Positions 51,559 to 62,135 of a stretch of DNA of 64,000 bases are shown here, one piece after another. The DNA comes from Inonotus obliquus. Lineage: Eukaryota > Basidiomycota > Agaricomycetes > Hymenochaetales > Hymenochaetaceae. Location of the stretch: contig JAJHTX010000010.1 of the NCBI GenBank assembly GCA_032164295.1, positions 1,488,001-1,552,000 on the forward strand, written 5' to 3'. Each line of letters begins with the position of its first letter. Positions within the stretch are counted from its first letter, which is position 1. The position numbers were made by a program, and so were the translations under genes. The notes below the pieces were generated by a model. It had not been told where the DNA came from. It made no database searches and was given only the letters and a program-made list of their open reading frames with translations.

Positions 51559-51756
51559 TAAGGCCCCGCTCGGCTGCACCTGTTAGCTAACGGGGAGCCC
51601 CGTTAACTGACTTGTCACAGGCTGTCACAGGGCTCTTTTGCAGGCAATGCGATCCATCGCGTCACGCTTTTTGTCACTTCCTGTTAGCTAACCTCGCTTA
51701 GCAACTTTCCCATACGCCAAAAAGTTAGCTAACAGGTGCAGCCGAGCGGGGCCTAA
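51559..51756. mobile_element. MITE-2, Harbinger-like (192 bp, TAA duplication)
   Basis: Bases 51562-51591 are an exact inverted copy of 51724-51753 (30 bp). Flanking TAA occurs at 51559-51561 and 51754-51756. The ends begin GGCCCCGCTCGGCTGCA. Inside, the word GTTAGCTAAC, itself a palindrome, recurs near 51683. There is no coding frame. It sits in the 0.9-kb divergent promoter between the MAP kinase and trpC. Confidence 0.9.
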
Positions 51757-52023
51757 ATCTTTGTGGTAGGAGATAAATGCAACACGTGATCTGCAACATC
51801 CGAAAATTTCCAAATAAAGGCATTCCCACCTTTACACTAAATGTGCTGTTCTGTTCACCGCTCACCATCACGGAGGCGCATATACCCGACAGAGCCATCA
51901 CCTCCTGGTAACTAAAGAATAAGCACACGCTCTCTGTAACTAGCAAAAGACATCATCTCCGTAAGAGCTCGGAAATCTGATCGGAGAACACTACTCTCAC
52001 TCAGCGTGTCGCGTATATCACTT

Positions 52024-52029
52024 TATAAG
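52024..52029 (+). promoter_or_regulatory. TATA-like box of trpC
   Basis: TATAAG about 61 bases before the trpC ATG. I did not find a clear Gcn4-type TGACTCA in the nearby upstream bases. Confidence 0.35.
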
Positions 52030-52089
52030 ACGCGGAAACTTCACGTTCATCCCCAACTACACCACACCAATAAGCGCGCTCAGTAGACC

Positions 52090-54784
52090 ATGGCACAACT
52101 TCCGGAATCTCTCAAGCGTCCTGTCGACGTCTTGATGATAGACAACTTTGACTCCTTCACCTGGAACCTCTACCAGTCCCTCACTCTCCTCGGTGTGGAG
52201 GTCACCGTGATCCGGAACGACACAATTCCTGCTTCCGCATTCCCGTACCTCGAGATCAAGCGCCTCATAATCTCCCCAGGTCCAGGACATCCGAAGATGG
52301 ACTCTGGAATTAGTGGAGAGGCGATAAAATTCTTTACGGGCAAGGTACCCATTCTGGGCGTATGCATGGGGTTGGAGGTCATTGTTGATGTTTTCGGCGG
52401 AGAGATTGGGTAAGTCACATCTCCCTCGGATGCAAACTATATATCCTAACGTAAAATATAGCTACGCGGGAGAAATAAAGCATGGTAAACTAAGCCCTAT
52501 ACGTCACGATGGACGCGGAATCTTCAACGGACTGCCTCAGTCATTCCAATCAACACGATACCACTCACTTAGCGCCTCTATAAAGACACTGCCGGATGTT
52601 TTGGCCGTAACAGCCGCAACAGAAGAAAGTGGTGTAATCATGGCCGTGCGACATCGTCAATTTGCCATTGAAGCCGTTCAGTATCATCCTGAAAGCGTGC
52701 TCTCTGAGGAAGGAGATAGCCTGCTGAAGAACTTTCTGAATCTCAGGGGAGGAACGTGGGACGAGAACCCTAGTGCGCGAATTACGGATGTATCTCTCCC
52801 CCCGTTCCCAATCACCGGACCAGCCGTTCCAAACGGGATCGCATCTTCTTCACAAGCGAAACCGAGTAAACTCCCTTCGGTCCTCCAAAAGATCCATACT
52901 CAGCGCCTCAAAGACATCGAAGCGGCAAAGAACACGTCAGGAGCCTCTATGGAGGACCTCGAGACGTTGCTGGCGATGAATCTCTCACCACCGCTCATTT
53001 CCTTCGTTGATCGACTTCAAACTACCCCCGAGACCTCTCCTGCACTGATGGCAGAGATAAAACGTGCCTCACCGTCCAAGGGTCCCATCGCTCTGAAGGC
53101 GAACGCCGCCCAGCAAGCATTGACTTACGCTCTTGCAGGAGCATCTGTTATTTCCGTCTTAACGGAACCGAATTGGTTCAAAGGCTCACTACTTGATATG
53201 GCTCTCGCTCGCAATGCTGTCTCCTCCTTTTCCAATCGTCCTGCAATCTTGAGGAAAGATTTCATTGTCTCCGAATATCAAATTGCCGAAGCCCGGCTAC
53301 ACGGCGCTGATTCAGTCCTTCTCATTGTCACTCTTCTCCCACTTCCACGGCTCAAAGCATTATATGCATACTCGAAGAAGCTAGGTATGGAGCCCCTCGT
53401 GGAAGTGAATAATGCGGAAGAGATGTCCGCCGCGCTCGAAGTGGGAGCAAAGGTCATAGGCATTAACAACAGAAATCTGCATAATTTCGAGGTGGACATG
53501 GGTACGACGACAAGACTCACCGAGATAGCTCGCGGACGGGATGTCATTCTTTGCGCGCTTAGTGGAATCTTTGGACCGGAAGAAGTCAGGGCATATGCAG
53601 AACAAGGTGTTCGAGCGGTACTTATCGGTGAAGCGCTGATGCTAGCTCAAAATACGGGTGCCTTCATTCGTGCTCTTCTTGGATGGCCTCTGTCGTCTCC
53701 GTCTACCTCCGAAGAGGAAAACCAACCACCTCTAGTAAAGATCTGTGGCATACGCACGGTTGATGAGGCAATAACTGCTGCACAAGCAGGTGCAGATTTG
53801 CTAGGTCTTAACTTCGTCCCTTCTAGCAAGAGACGCGTTAGTCTGGAGGTGGCGTGTCGAATTGCGCATGCAATTCGAGAGAGGAGGACGCAAGCTGAGA
53901 CCGAAGGACCCTTGGCTCCGCATGATAACCATGATCGCGACGACGAGCAGAACGTTAACGTACCTTGGTTTGCAGCACACGCCGCTCGCCTAACTCGAAC
54001 TTTACGCACAGGACACGCTCGACCACAGCTCGTTGGAATATTCCAGAACCAACCCCTCTCTTACATTCTCTCTGTCATCGCCTCTGTCCAGCTGGACATC
54101 GTCCAACTGCACGGGTCAGAGCCTCTCCACTGGGCTTCTCACATCCCCGTACCTGTCATTCGTGTCTTCCACGCAGGCAAAGATGGGAAAGGTCTGGAAG
54201 AGATAACCAGACCAGGATTACACAAGTTCGTGCTACTCGATGCGGTGAGGGAAGATGGGCTTAGCGGGGGTAGTGGAAAGGTCGTTGATTGGGACTTGGC
54301 CAGAAACGTCGCAGAGGCTGGAGAGCTGGAGCCTTCTCCGTACAAGCTTGCAGCTGTATCTTCGTCTTCGTCTCCTTTGGTCTACGGGAATACAAGCGAT
54401 CAGTCAGGTCCGAGCGAGCCAATTTCGCCTCCCCGAACGCAGCCGACGTCGTCCCCGTCGGCGAAGCCTGGCGTTCCGCGTTTACCTATTATCCTTGCAG
54501 GAGGACTCAAGCCTGATAACGTTGCCGCCGCAGTCGAACGTGTGCGTCCTTGGGCAGTAGATGTTGCCGGTGGCGTCGAGCGTGAGAGGCAGAGCGTGGA
54601 CGGACAACAAGACGCAGGCGGATTGAAGGATTTGGAGAAAGTTATCGCGTTTGTTAGAGCTGCGAAAGGCTTAAGCGCAGAATCGATTATCGATCCGGAT
54701 CCAAATCCTGAACATGAGCAGAATGAGGAGAAGCGCAATTCCGTGCACGACGGAAATGAGGTGAAGGTAAGGCAGGAATCCTGA
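52090..54784 (+). CDS. trpC: Trifunctional tryptophan enzyme: GATase - IGPS - PRAI (880 aa)
   Basis: Carries three activities of tryptophan synthesis: the glutaminase subunit of anthranilate synthase, indole-3-glycerol-phosphate synthase, and phosphoribosylanthranilate isomerase. Two exons (52090-52409, 52462-54784) sum to 881 codons. GATase: 'DNFDSFTWNLYQ', 'SPGPGHP', nucleophile Cys in 'GVCMGLE', His/Glu in 'YHPES'. IGPS starts near 'LQKIHTQRLKDIE', with 'EIKRASPSKGPI', 'ILRKDFIVSEYQI', 'LEVGAKVIGINNRNL' and 'LIGEALM'. PRAI: 'VKICGIRT', 'VQLHGSE', 'LLDA', 'LAGGL' and 'DVAGGVE' where 'DVSSGVE' is usual. A roughly 70-residue Ser/Pro-rich insert separates 'VVDWDLA' from 'LAGGL' inside the PRAI barrel. 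'GVCMGLE' is also slightly unusual. The N-terminal anthranilate synthase partner is not here. Confidence 0.95.
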
Positions 54785-55565
54785 TTTGCCCTTGATCGAC
54801 TGTGACGAGCATGTAATATGAATGTATGCTTTGTATGTATTGGATTATTCGGTGAATAAGAACGTGAATCGCCATTTGATCTCGTTACGAACCAGACGGT
54901 GTTACTGCTTCGTTATTTGTTCTTCCTTGGCCTTTTGGAAGGGAAAGCTAGTCAACCTTTGTTTGGTTGAGATTTAGCACTGCTTATCCGGTTCGCCTTG
55001 TGTGTCGAAGTCGAAGTAATTTTCTCCTTCTCGTAATCCACCGTCAAAGACCGCTTTTCTGATCATTGATGGATATGGATAATTACATACATGAGCTGTG
55101 ATTTGGGCGCAGCTTGGCTCTCATAGCCGATGGACAATCGATGCTTGGTGACACCACAGTCAAGAACAGTGCATCCCCTCTTTACGAAGAATAGATTGCA
55201 CGTGATCGATTAGGTCAAGTCGGGTTCGATTTTCTTCACTTGACTTCCAACATGAAATTTCATTTCTTGTCCGAAAATGAGACCGTGCTGCGGCAGCCAA
55301 CTCCTGCTTCCTTTACTGCGGAAAATACGCGATGCTCATCGCTGATTACTTGCAATGTAATCCTGTGAACGAAGCCACGCTTGACTGTCTGAAGACCTCA
55401 ATGCTGTGTGTGGCGAGCGGTCGTGCACAGCTTTAGCGGAGGGGAGTCGGGACAGCCAAGCCGAGCTGGGCTATGAGCTCTCCATCCCTGCTCTCGGCTC
55501 ATATCAGCCGTTCATCGCCATGCTGATGGCTGCATGTCGACAGCGCGCCGCGACTGTGGGGATCA
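54785..55565. other. Intergenic, no feature seen
   Basis: 3' region of trpC and upstream region of the tetraspan gene. Only one weak plus frame (55406-55687), which overlaps the promoter. Confidence 0.4.
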
Positions 55566-55573
55566 TATATAAA
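55566..55573 (+). promoter_or_regulatory. TATA-like box of the four-pass membrane protein gene
   Basis: TATATAAA, 131-138 bases upstream of the ATG at 55704, followed by a CT-rich stretch as in many fungal core promoters. Confidence 0.4.
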
Positions 55574-55703
55574 GATGACGAGCTGAACGGTATTGCTCCT
55601 CCGTCACTTCACCTCATCCCTCAATCTCCTCTCCCGTTTGCCCAACAAACCCAAGCTCTGCACAAATCCCTCGAGACCTCGATCTAAACGTTAGACAGCA
55701 AAA

Positions 55704-56538
55704 ATGGCCTACGGTGTCAAGTCACAAAAGTTTTGCTGCTGCCTACCCGTTCGGTTAGGTGTCTTCGTCCTCTCGTTTCTACAACTCCTCTCGACGGGTG
55801 CCTTTGCGGCATTATGCTATTACGCAATCATCAAAGGAAGTAAGTACCAGCTTACGCTACCTATGCTCGACGCGATCTGACCAGCTCCGCTTTAGACTTC
55901 GATGAACAGAAATTCCGAATTGTGACGATTGTCGTAGGCGTGGTCATGACCCTACTCTTTATCGTTTCCCTCTTCGGGTAAGTCTTTGTTCACCACCCCA
56001 GCTTTCCAGGCAAAATTACTGATTGTGTTGCAGACTTATTGGCTGTATCCTCCGACGACTTTCACTAGTCCGAGTATTTTCCAGGACGCTTAACTGGCTC
56101 CTGGCCCTCAACATCCTGACGGGCATCGTCAGCATAATCTTACTCTTCGTCGCTAAGAAGGAAGATATCATTAATGCGTGCATCAACGGGTCAACAGACC
56201 AGCGTGTCATCGATGCATGCAATAACTTCGATGGGTACAAATACGCGACAATCGGTCTCATTATCTTCAGCTGGGCTGTGCAATTCTGTGAGTCACCTTT
56301 TCCCTCTTTCGTTCCTCGTCGCTTACGTTTCAATGCAGACGAGTGCGTCATTGTAGCTCGATACGTAAACCAGCTTCAGGAAGAGAGGGAAGAAGTGTGG
56401 AGAATGTCAGCGATGAAGACGTACACGCAAGTACCACGCCGCGACAGTACAGAGGCGTTTGTCAGCCCTCCGGCATCGTACCCGTACGCAGACAACAAGC
56501 ATTCGTTCGGCTCGCAGTATGCCTCGCAGAGGGTGTAA
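55704..56538 (+). CDS. Four-pass membrane protein (223 aa)
   Basis: Four exons (55704-55839, 55896-55977, 56034-56287, 56339-56538) sum to 224 codons. Helix 1 'LGVFVLSFLQLLSTGAFAA', helix 2 'IVTIVVGVVMTLLFIVSLFG', helix 3 'LNWLLALNILTGIVSIILLF' and helix 4 'ATIGLIIFSWAVQFYECVIV' give a tetraspan layout. The loop between helices 3 and 4 has two cysteines ('INACINGS', 'IDACNNF') that could form a disulfide. The N-terminus has 'KFCCCLPVR', a possible palmitoylation site. The C-tail is cytosolic, with 'SFGSQYASQRV'. It resembles basidiomycete MARVEL/tetraspanin-like proteins of unknown role; I do not assign a name. The start has an A at -3 (AAAATGG). Confidence 0.85.
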
Positions 56539-57531
56539 TCGTCCTGGACTGCGGTTGTCTCCCATTGTACTTTCTTGTCGTGTTCCCTTCTTTTTTACGG
56601 ACCAACGGACTTTTTCACTTTTTTTCTTACTTCAAGCATTTCAAACATTCTAATGATTGCCACGAAACGAAGAGAAGAACACAAACTGGATGGGATGGAC
56701 TTGTCTTGTTACGTAACTTATCCTTGCTCTAACTCCTATAGTCAATCACAAAATCGCAATATTTGCCTACCTACGATACCCAGCTGCTCTGCGCTATCCG
56801 CAGTTCTATATAATCAATCGATGTATTCTTGTTCCCCCTCATTTGTAGCTGCATCAAATGCCAATAGTTGCAAAAAAGATAATATTTCGCTGCATCGCCA
56901 GGAATTTTGCATTTGAAGCGGAGATGCCGCAAAATCTAGTCGAAATTTTACGTACTCGTGATCCCCAAGGACCAACTTGAACAAGCAACCCTCATCGCAC
57001 GTCATGCATGCAGCTGGTCTTCATATACTCATCCCTTGTCAGCTCTGTTATCTCAATGCTGGAATACTCGAATCGCAATGAAGTATGCGGATTCTCCCAG
57101 GCAACGCTTCTTTCTGAGCGCGGCCTCAAAAACGACCGACTTGAATCGGGCCGTCTAGATACGAAACTCTTCACTGGTGGGAGCTTACATCGTGCCAAAA
57201 GAACACATGCAGCGTATAGCTACTTCTACGCTGGTGTGATATGAATTCTGAATTGTCTTCTGATATTAACCGGCGGAGCTTGTTCATTTTATCAAGCAAA
57301 TGACAGTGCGTGAAGATAAGACCTCTTCGCCTGCAAATTACTCGCGCTACAAAGCGAGGGTTGCGTCTTTGCCTTATGTTTTCCATCAGTCACCGAGGTC
57401 TCGTGGCATATGTTACGCCCCGGATTACCGCCGTATGGGCCTATCTTTAGCACTTCTATGCTCACTGATAACGAACATTTGGATGGCATTAAAAAGTCCC
57501 AATTACTCGTACTCATCAGACCACTGTTGTT
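56539..57531. other. Intergenic, no feature seen
   Basis: 3' side of the tetraspan gene and upstream region of the hydrolase. Frames are short on both strands and no repeat was seen. Confidence 0.4.
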
Positions 57532-58801
57532 ATGTTCTCCGTCCTGATAACTGAGCTCTTACTGTTCGTGCTGAGCATTTCTGCCAGGGGTCATACTCCT
57601 GGAGTGCTTCCTCGTGATCCAAACGGTACCCTAGCGAACTTTGGCAACTTTTACAATTACTGGCTGACGGATGGGTTAACTACTTTTGATCTTACGAGAG
57701 GAAACTCCATAGGTGCTAGGACGTTGAGAACAAGTTCTGGAAATATTACGATATCTCCGTCACGGTCTGCTATGGTCATTGTCGATATGCAAAGTAAGCC
57801 ATTCATTGCGAGCTTTCTCTATCATGTTTCGTTTAAACAGAGTTCGTCTTATTATATGCGAAGACTTCTTCTTGAATCCGGCCTTCGTTGATCATCCCGC
57901 CGGTTTGGTGGCCGTCCAACCGACTATTGATGCAATTCATGCATTTCGATCTGCAGGAGTAAAAGTCATCTGGTGTCAGGTATTTTTCTCTTCTCTAATA
58001 CCGATGTAATTGAGCTTACTTTGGTTTCATTTCAATTGCATGCCGGAAACTCAAGTGGGGGTTATCTGACTACGATCTGTTAACAATGCCACCGGCTCTC
58101 AAGCTTGGATTTTCCAGCTCGCCGAATGATCCGGACACATCGTTTGGTAGTGAGATGGGTGTATTCAATGGCACGGATTTTGGTAAGAAACTGATGCGAG
58201 GCGAATTTAACGCACAGGTAAGCATTGTCAAGTTGCTGCTAACCTCTTGGACTTGACGACCAGTATCCATAGCAATATGGGCCTCTCTTTGATCTCGCAC
58301 AAGAAGGCATGACCTTGGGCACGGATTTATACTTTCCAAAGAGTAAGTAAATTGGATGACCGCGACTTCCCAAATGCATATTTATATTTTTTTGCGTTAG
58401 ATAGATTGAGCGGACTTTGGGGTGCGCAAACGCCAATGGGTCAATACCTTCAAGACAATCTTATAACGACGCTCTTCATTTCGGGCGTGAATGCGGATCA
58501 ATGTGTCTTCGGGACATTCATAGACGCATTTTTCAAGGTGACGACAACATAGAATGTCGTCATTCCATGTGTATCTCATACTCTCACGTTTCATGCACCT
58601 CTTTATTAGGGCTATGACTCTATCCTGATTCAAGATGCCACAGCAACAAGCTCACCTTCGTATGCATTTGAAATGGTGCTCTTTAATGCAAAGCTTGACG
58701 GATTCGTGTACGTGTACTTTTGTTTGAGGAACTGTCAGGTTACTAAAACTAGGTTGTGCGATAGGCTGAACTCGACTGATATTATAGAAGGTCTTTCATG
58801 A
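57532..58801 (+). CDS. Isochorismatase-like cysteine hydrolase, secreted (293 aa)
   Basis: Members hydrolyse isochorismate, nicotinamide, ureides or related small molecules with an Asp-Lys-Cys triad. Seven exons (57532-57793, 57864-57979, 58056-58217, 58273-58342, 58401-58537, 58610-58707, 58765-58801) sum to 294 codons. The N-terminal 'MFSVLITELLLFVLSIS' is a likely signal peptide, so the enzyme is probably secreted or vacuolar. The catalytic Asp lies in 'AMVIVDMQNFFLNP'; 'GLVAVQPTIDAIHAFRSAG' and 'VKVIWCQWGLSDYDL' follow; the Lys candidate is in 'DLYFPKNRLSG'; the Cys is in 'ISGVNADQCVFGTF'. 'ILIQDATATSSP' and a short tail end it. The substrate is unknown. Confidence 0.9.
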
Positions 58802-59143
58802 AATTGTAGCCTGCATCAAATGAATAAAGTGACTCACGGGAGATAGATGGCTTGAGAGGCACTTCACACTCATACACTGATAGATTGTCCATAGCAGTTC
58901 ATACTGAAAGTATGACACAAAATACGAACTTTGCACAGGGATTCTCCGCTTTTGTTGTACAACATCTGTAGACAGTCCCGTATCAAGACGAGCAAGCGGC
59001 TACATTGCCCAAAGAAAACGCGGGTCTTTCTATTCTTAGTAGCGCGGCGCATGGCTGTTAGTCTACATAGTCTTGGCGCTCGAGGAAAAGCTGCACGTGA
59101 CCGATCACGAAAAAACACTGGAAAATGTGAAAAATAATGATTC
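58802..59143. other. Intergenic, no feature seen
   Basis: Short spacer between two same-strand genes. Confidence 0.4.
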
Positions 59144-60439
59144 ATGTTACCTGTACCCATCTCCTCTCGGCGCCGATTTCGAAAGTCAGCTCATTCAAAG
59201 TTCGGTGGAGGAGATGTCTGGACGCAGCGCTACCAACTTCTTCTCGCTCGTTCGCGCGTGACGAACCTAGCACTTGTTTTACTCCTAGCTGCTCTTGCAC
59301 TTTCGTTGATTCTGAATCTTCGGCATTGGCTTGAGGATGTTCGATACTCTTACGGTGTACGGTGGAGTAGGCTGGGTTACTTGAAATCGATAGAAGATAC
59401 CATTGAACGATATGAAGCGTTTCGTGAACTCGACCATCTGGTTATCGTGCCTGGACATGGTGTCTGGATGGGAAACGAAGCGGAAGAGGTATACGATGAG
59501 GATGCATGGGCACTTGAGCATTATCAGAGTGGAGAAGGAGCGAGGTCTAGGATACAGGCTTTCATTGGACACATTCGTCGTGGGTAAGTGAGATTGTTTG
59601 CTTTATCTCAGTTTGTGCACTCAACGAAAAATACCTTAGTGCAGAAATAGCAAATAGAGATTCCAAGAGTCTTCTTGTCTTCAGTGGGTGAGGTTACATA
59701 TACTAAACAACTTCATTTGCGTTGTACTGACTCCGTAATAATTAGAGGCTCGACGAGGCATCAGACCGCCATCTCCGAATCCGCTTCCTATTTCTCATTA
59801 GCTCTGGCTCTTTCCTTCATCCGGCCCACATCACCAATAGCACAAGACCCGGGACTCGATATATATCAACGTACTGCAACAGAAGATTATGCCCTTGACT
59901 CTTTCCAGAATCTGCTATTTTCCATCGCCCGATTCCGTACCGTGACTGGACGTTATCCAGATCGTATTACTGTCATAGGATATGCGATGAAACAGGCTCG
60001 ATTTAGTGAACTCCATCGAGCAGCATTACGTTGGCCGGCCGACAGATGGTCGTATGTGGGAATTGACATTGAGGATGGAGCGATTAGGAATGAAGCTACG
60101 AGGGGAGAGGTAAGTTATCCGTTAGTTCAATTATCTCTTTTGCTTTATTAAAACACATCTTATCCTACCTTCGAAAAGCGTGTCAATGGCTACCTACCAT
60201 ATGTACGAGATCTCTATGGATGTCATGGCTCTCTACTCTCCAAGAGGCGCAGTCGGAACGTCCATAGGAAGGCGCATCCATACCACGTGTCCGCACCTGA
60301 AATTGCTCCTTTACTAGAATGGTGTCCCAGCCCAGAGACCCGGTTAAAATTTGCCCCTGATTCAGACGGAGCTCGTAACAGGACGGAACGAAAGCTTGAT
60401 GGTCTATTTGATGGTCCTCTGCCCTGGGATGGGTTATGA
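59144..60439 (+). CDS. DUF218 (YdcF-like) protein with one membrane helix (370 aa)
   Basis: Four exons (59144-59583, 59640-59687, 59746-60109, 60179-60439) sum to 371 codons. A basic N-terminus ('SSRRRFRKSAHSK') precedes one helix 'NLALVLLLAALALSLIL', giving a type II membrane layout. The DUF218 fold shows 'DHLVIVPGHGVWMG', 'SLLVFSGGSTR', 'SEASYF'-like 'ISESASYFSLAL', 'EDYALDSFQNLLFSIARF' and 'RITVIGYAMKQARFSELHR', matching the order in YdcF-like proteins, whose substrates are poorly known (often nucleotide- or lipid-linked). The C-terminal part, with 'LLSKRRSRNVHRKAHPY', is fungal-specific. I used the ATG at 59144 because it keeps the basic leader and helix in frame. Confidence 0.85.
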
Positions 60440-61100
60440 CAGCATACGAGATTTGGTGAAAATCAGTTCTTAGTAAGTCAACGAATTGTTTGTAACAAGA
60501 TACACTAATGTTTAGGTCCCAACCAGACACCGACCGTAACTAATAACTCTCGTTTATACGTGTTCATTCCGAGCTGTGCATCGGATTTTGGACTAATATT
60601 GTAATACTTTGAGAGAACGTTATAACAACTCAGACCACCGGGGAGGCTAGTGCTGTCTTACTTGTTCAATGTGTCCGAATGGACTGGGCGTGAATCCACT
60701 TGCCTACTAAAAGCCGGTGAAAACGACTCGTAAACAAGCACGACACGTCCGCGGCCGTTCTGTATCAGTTGTGATATCCGTCTGGTTCTCAATGTTTTGT
60801 CGCTCCATCGAAAAGACCAGTAGTATACAATCGAGGAAATCATCTAATCCGTCCGCATCTATAACATCCCCTTTCCTATTTCAGTATCACTCGACTGAAT
60901 CAGTACTCGTTTCAACATGTTCCAGTATGAGGCTGACTTGCGGCAAGTCTGAAACTAAACTGGGCTGACAACGAACATTGGAATTTAAAAAGACGGCCTT
61001 CTTCCTTAGCACAACCTCAGCTTCGCATCTTTCTTCTTTCCACTTTCACCTAACATTCACCCTTTGCCCTCCCTCACCTCTTTTATTCTACTCATTCATC
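60440..61100. other. Intergenic; CT-rich promoter of the next gene
   Basis: Nothing coding is seen. 61000-61095 is CT-rich up to the ATG, as in fungal core promoters without a TATA box. Confidence 0.4.
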
Positions 61101-62135
61101 ATGCGTGTAGAAAGCGTCTATCCATCTGGCCCGCAGGCGGTGCCTAAGCTGGCGTATGGGGCCCGTCCTATCCCCATGCTCATGATCCACCTCGCTAACT
61201 GTGGTCGTAACTGCGGTATTCGGAAAGGCAAGCCTTTGCCAGCCGCGTTGCCCAAGATCGAGGAGGACGTAGACGGAGAAGCGAGAGAGTTTACACAGAA
61301 CAAGTCCAGAGTGGTTACATTTGTTGAGAAGGTAAGAATCACTTGTCTCTCGTGTATCAAAGAATTCCGACTAATCTCGTTGTTATACCAGGAGCGTCCG
61401 CGTCAATGGCCCAGTGCAAAGTTCAAGCTGGCTAAGCAGGACCACATCAGGAATCAATCACCACCGAGTATGATCTGCGGTCAAAACGAGTTGTTCCTTA
61501 TCTATGCGTTCGAAGACACACCATCAGACTCAGAAGACGACTCAGACGACGAGGGATCTCTACGCACCTCCGACTCCCGCCAACTCCAAGTCTACCTTCA
61601 ATTGGACAAGGAGACACATAAGAAAATTACTGAGCCTCCTTCGAGCAAGACTCCAAGGCGCCCGATGAGAACGCGCGGACCAATGATGCGGGTTCAGGAA
61701 AATTTCGTCTGGCGGCATAAAATGTTTTGCGGTCCGAAATGCGGTCAAGTCAAGGGCAAGAGCAGGGCCCGACCCAAGACGCTGGCAGTTATCGAAGAGG
61801 ATTTAGAAGGCGAAAAGGAGGAAAGCGAGGACAGCTCGGAGGCGTCCGACTCCGCAGGTTCGGACCGTTCGTCTCCCACGTCGCTGTCTCCTTCGTCGAG
61901 TTTCTCGTCCACCCTTTCCCTGGAAGGAGAGGAAGTCGTGTACATCACATCTACGAGCGGCCTGGCTGGTCTCGGCCTCCTCCATATGCCTGAACTGACA
62001 AGTATGAGCACGATATCGATTGACGAGTTGCTTACGCCGCCGGAAAGCCCTATCGGTACTGAAATGGACGTCACGGACTACCACAGATCGCTGGTCGACG
62101 AGTGGAGGTTTCGTTTCGCGAAGACCGACGCTTAG
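61101..62135 (+). CDS. Acidic protein with a repeated CG..CG..KGK module (324 aa), unknown
   Basis: Two exons (61101-61331, 61392-62135) sum to 325 codons. I do not recognise a family. The protein contains the same small module twice: 'NCGRNCGIRKGKPLP' followed by 'IEEDVDGEAREF', and 'FCGPKCGQVKGKSRA' followed by 'IEEDLEGEKEES'. Each pairs CGxxCG with a basic KGK and an acidic IEED stretch. Between them lies an acidic run ('DSEDDSDDEGS') and 'LQVYLQLDKETHKKI'. The C-terminal third is Ser/Glu-rich, with 'LTPPESP' and a final 'YHRSLVDEWRFRFAKT'. The start at 61101 is the first ATG after the CT-rich leader. It may be a small metal-binding or scaffold protein, but that is a guess. Confidence 0.75.
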   Translation: MRVESVYPSGPQAVPKLAYGARPIPMLMIHLANCGRNCGIRKGKPLPAALPKIEEDVDGEAREFTQNKSRVVTFVEKVRITCLSCIKEFRLISLLYQERPRQWPSAKFKLAKQDHIRNQSPPSMICGQNELFLIYAFEDTPSDSEDDSDDEGSLRTSDSRQLQVYLQLDKETHKKITEPPSSKTPRRPMRTRGPMMRVQENFVWRHKMFCGPKCGQVKGKSRARPKTLAVIEEDLEGEKEESEDSSEASDSAGSDRSSPTSLSPSSSFSSTLSLEGEEVVYITSTSGLAGLGLLHMPELTSMSTISIDELLTPPESPIGTEMDVTDYHRSLVDEWRFRFAKTDA

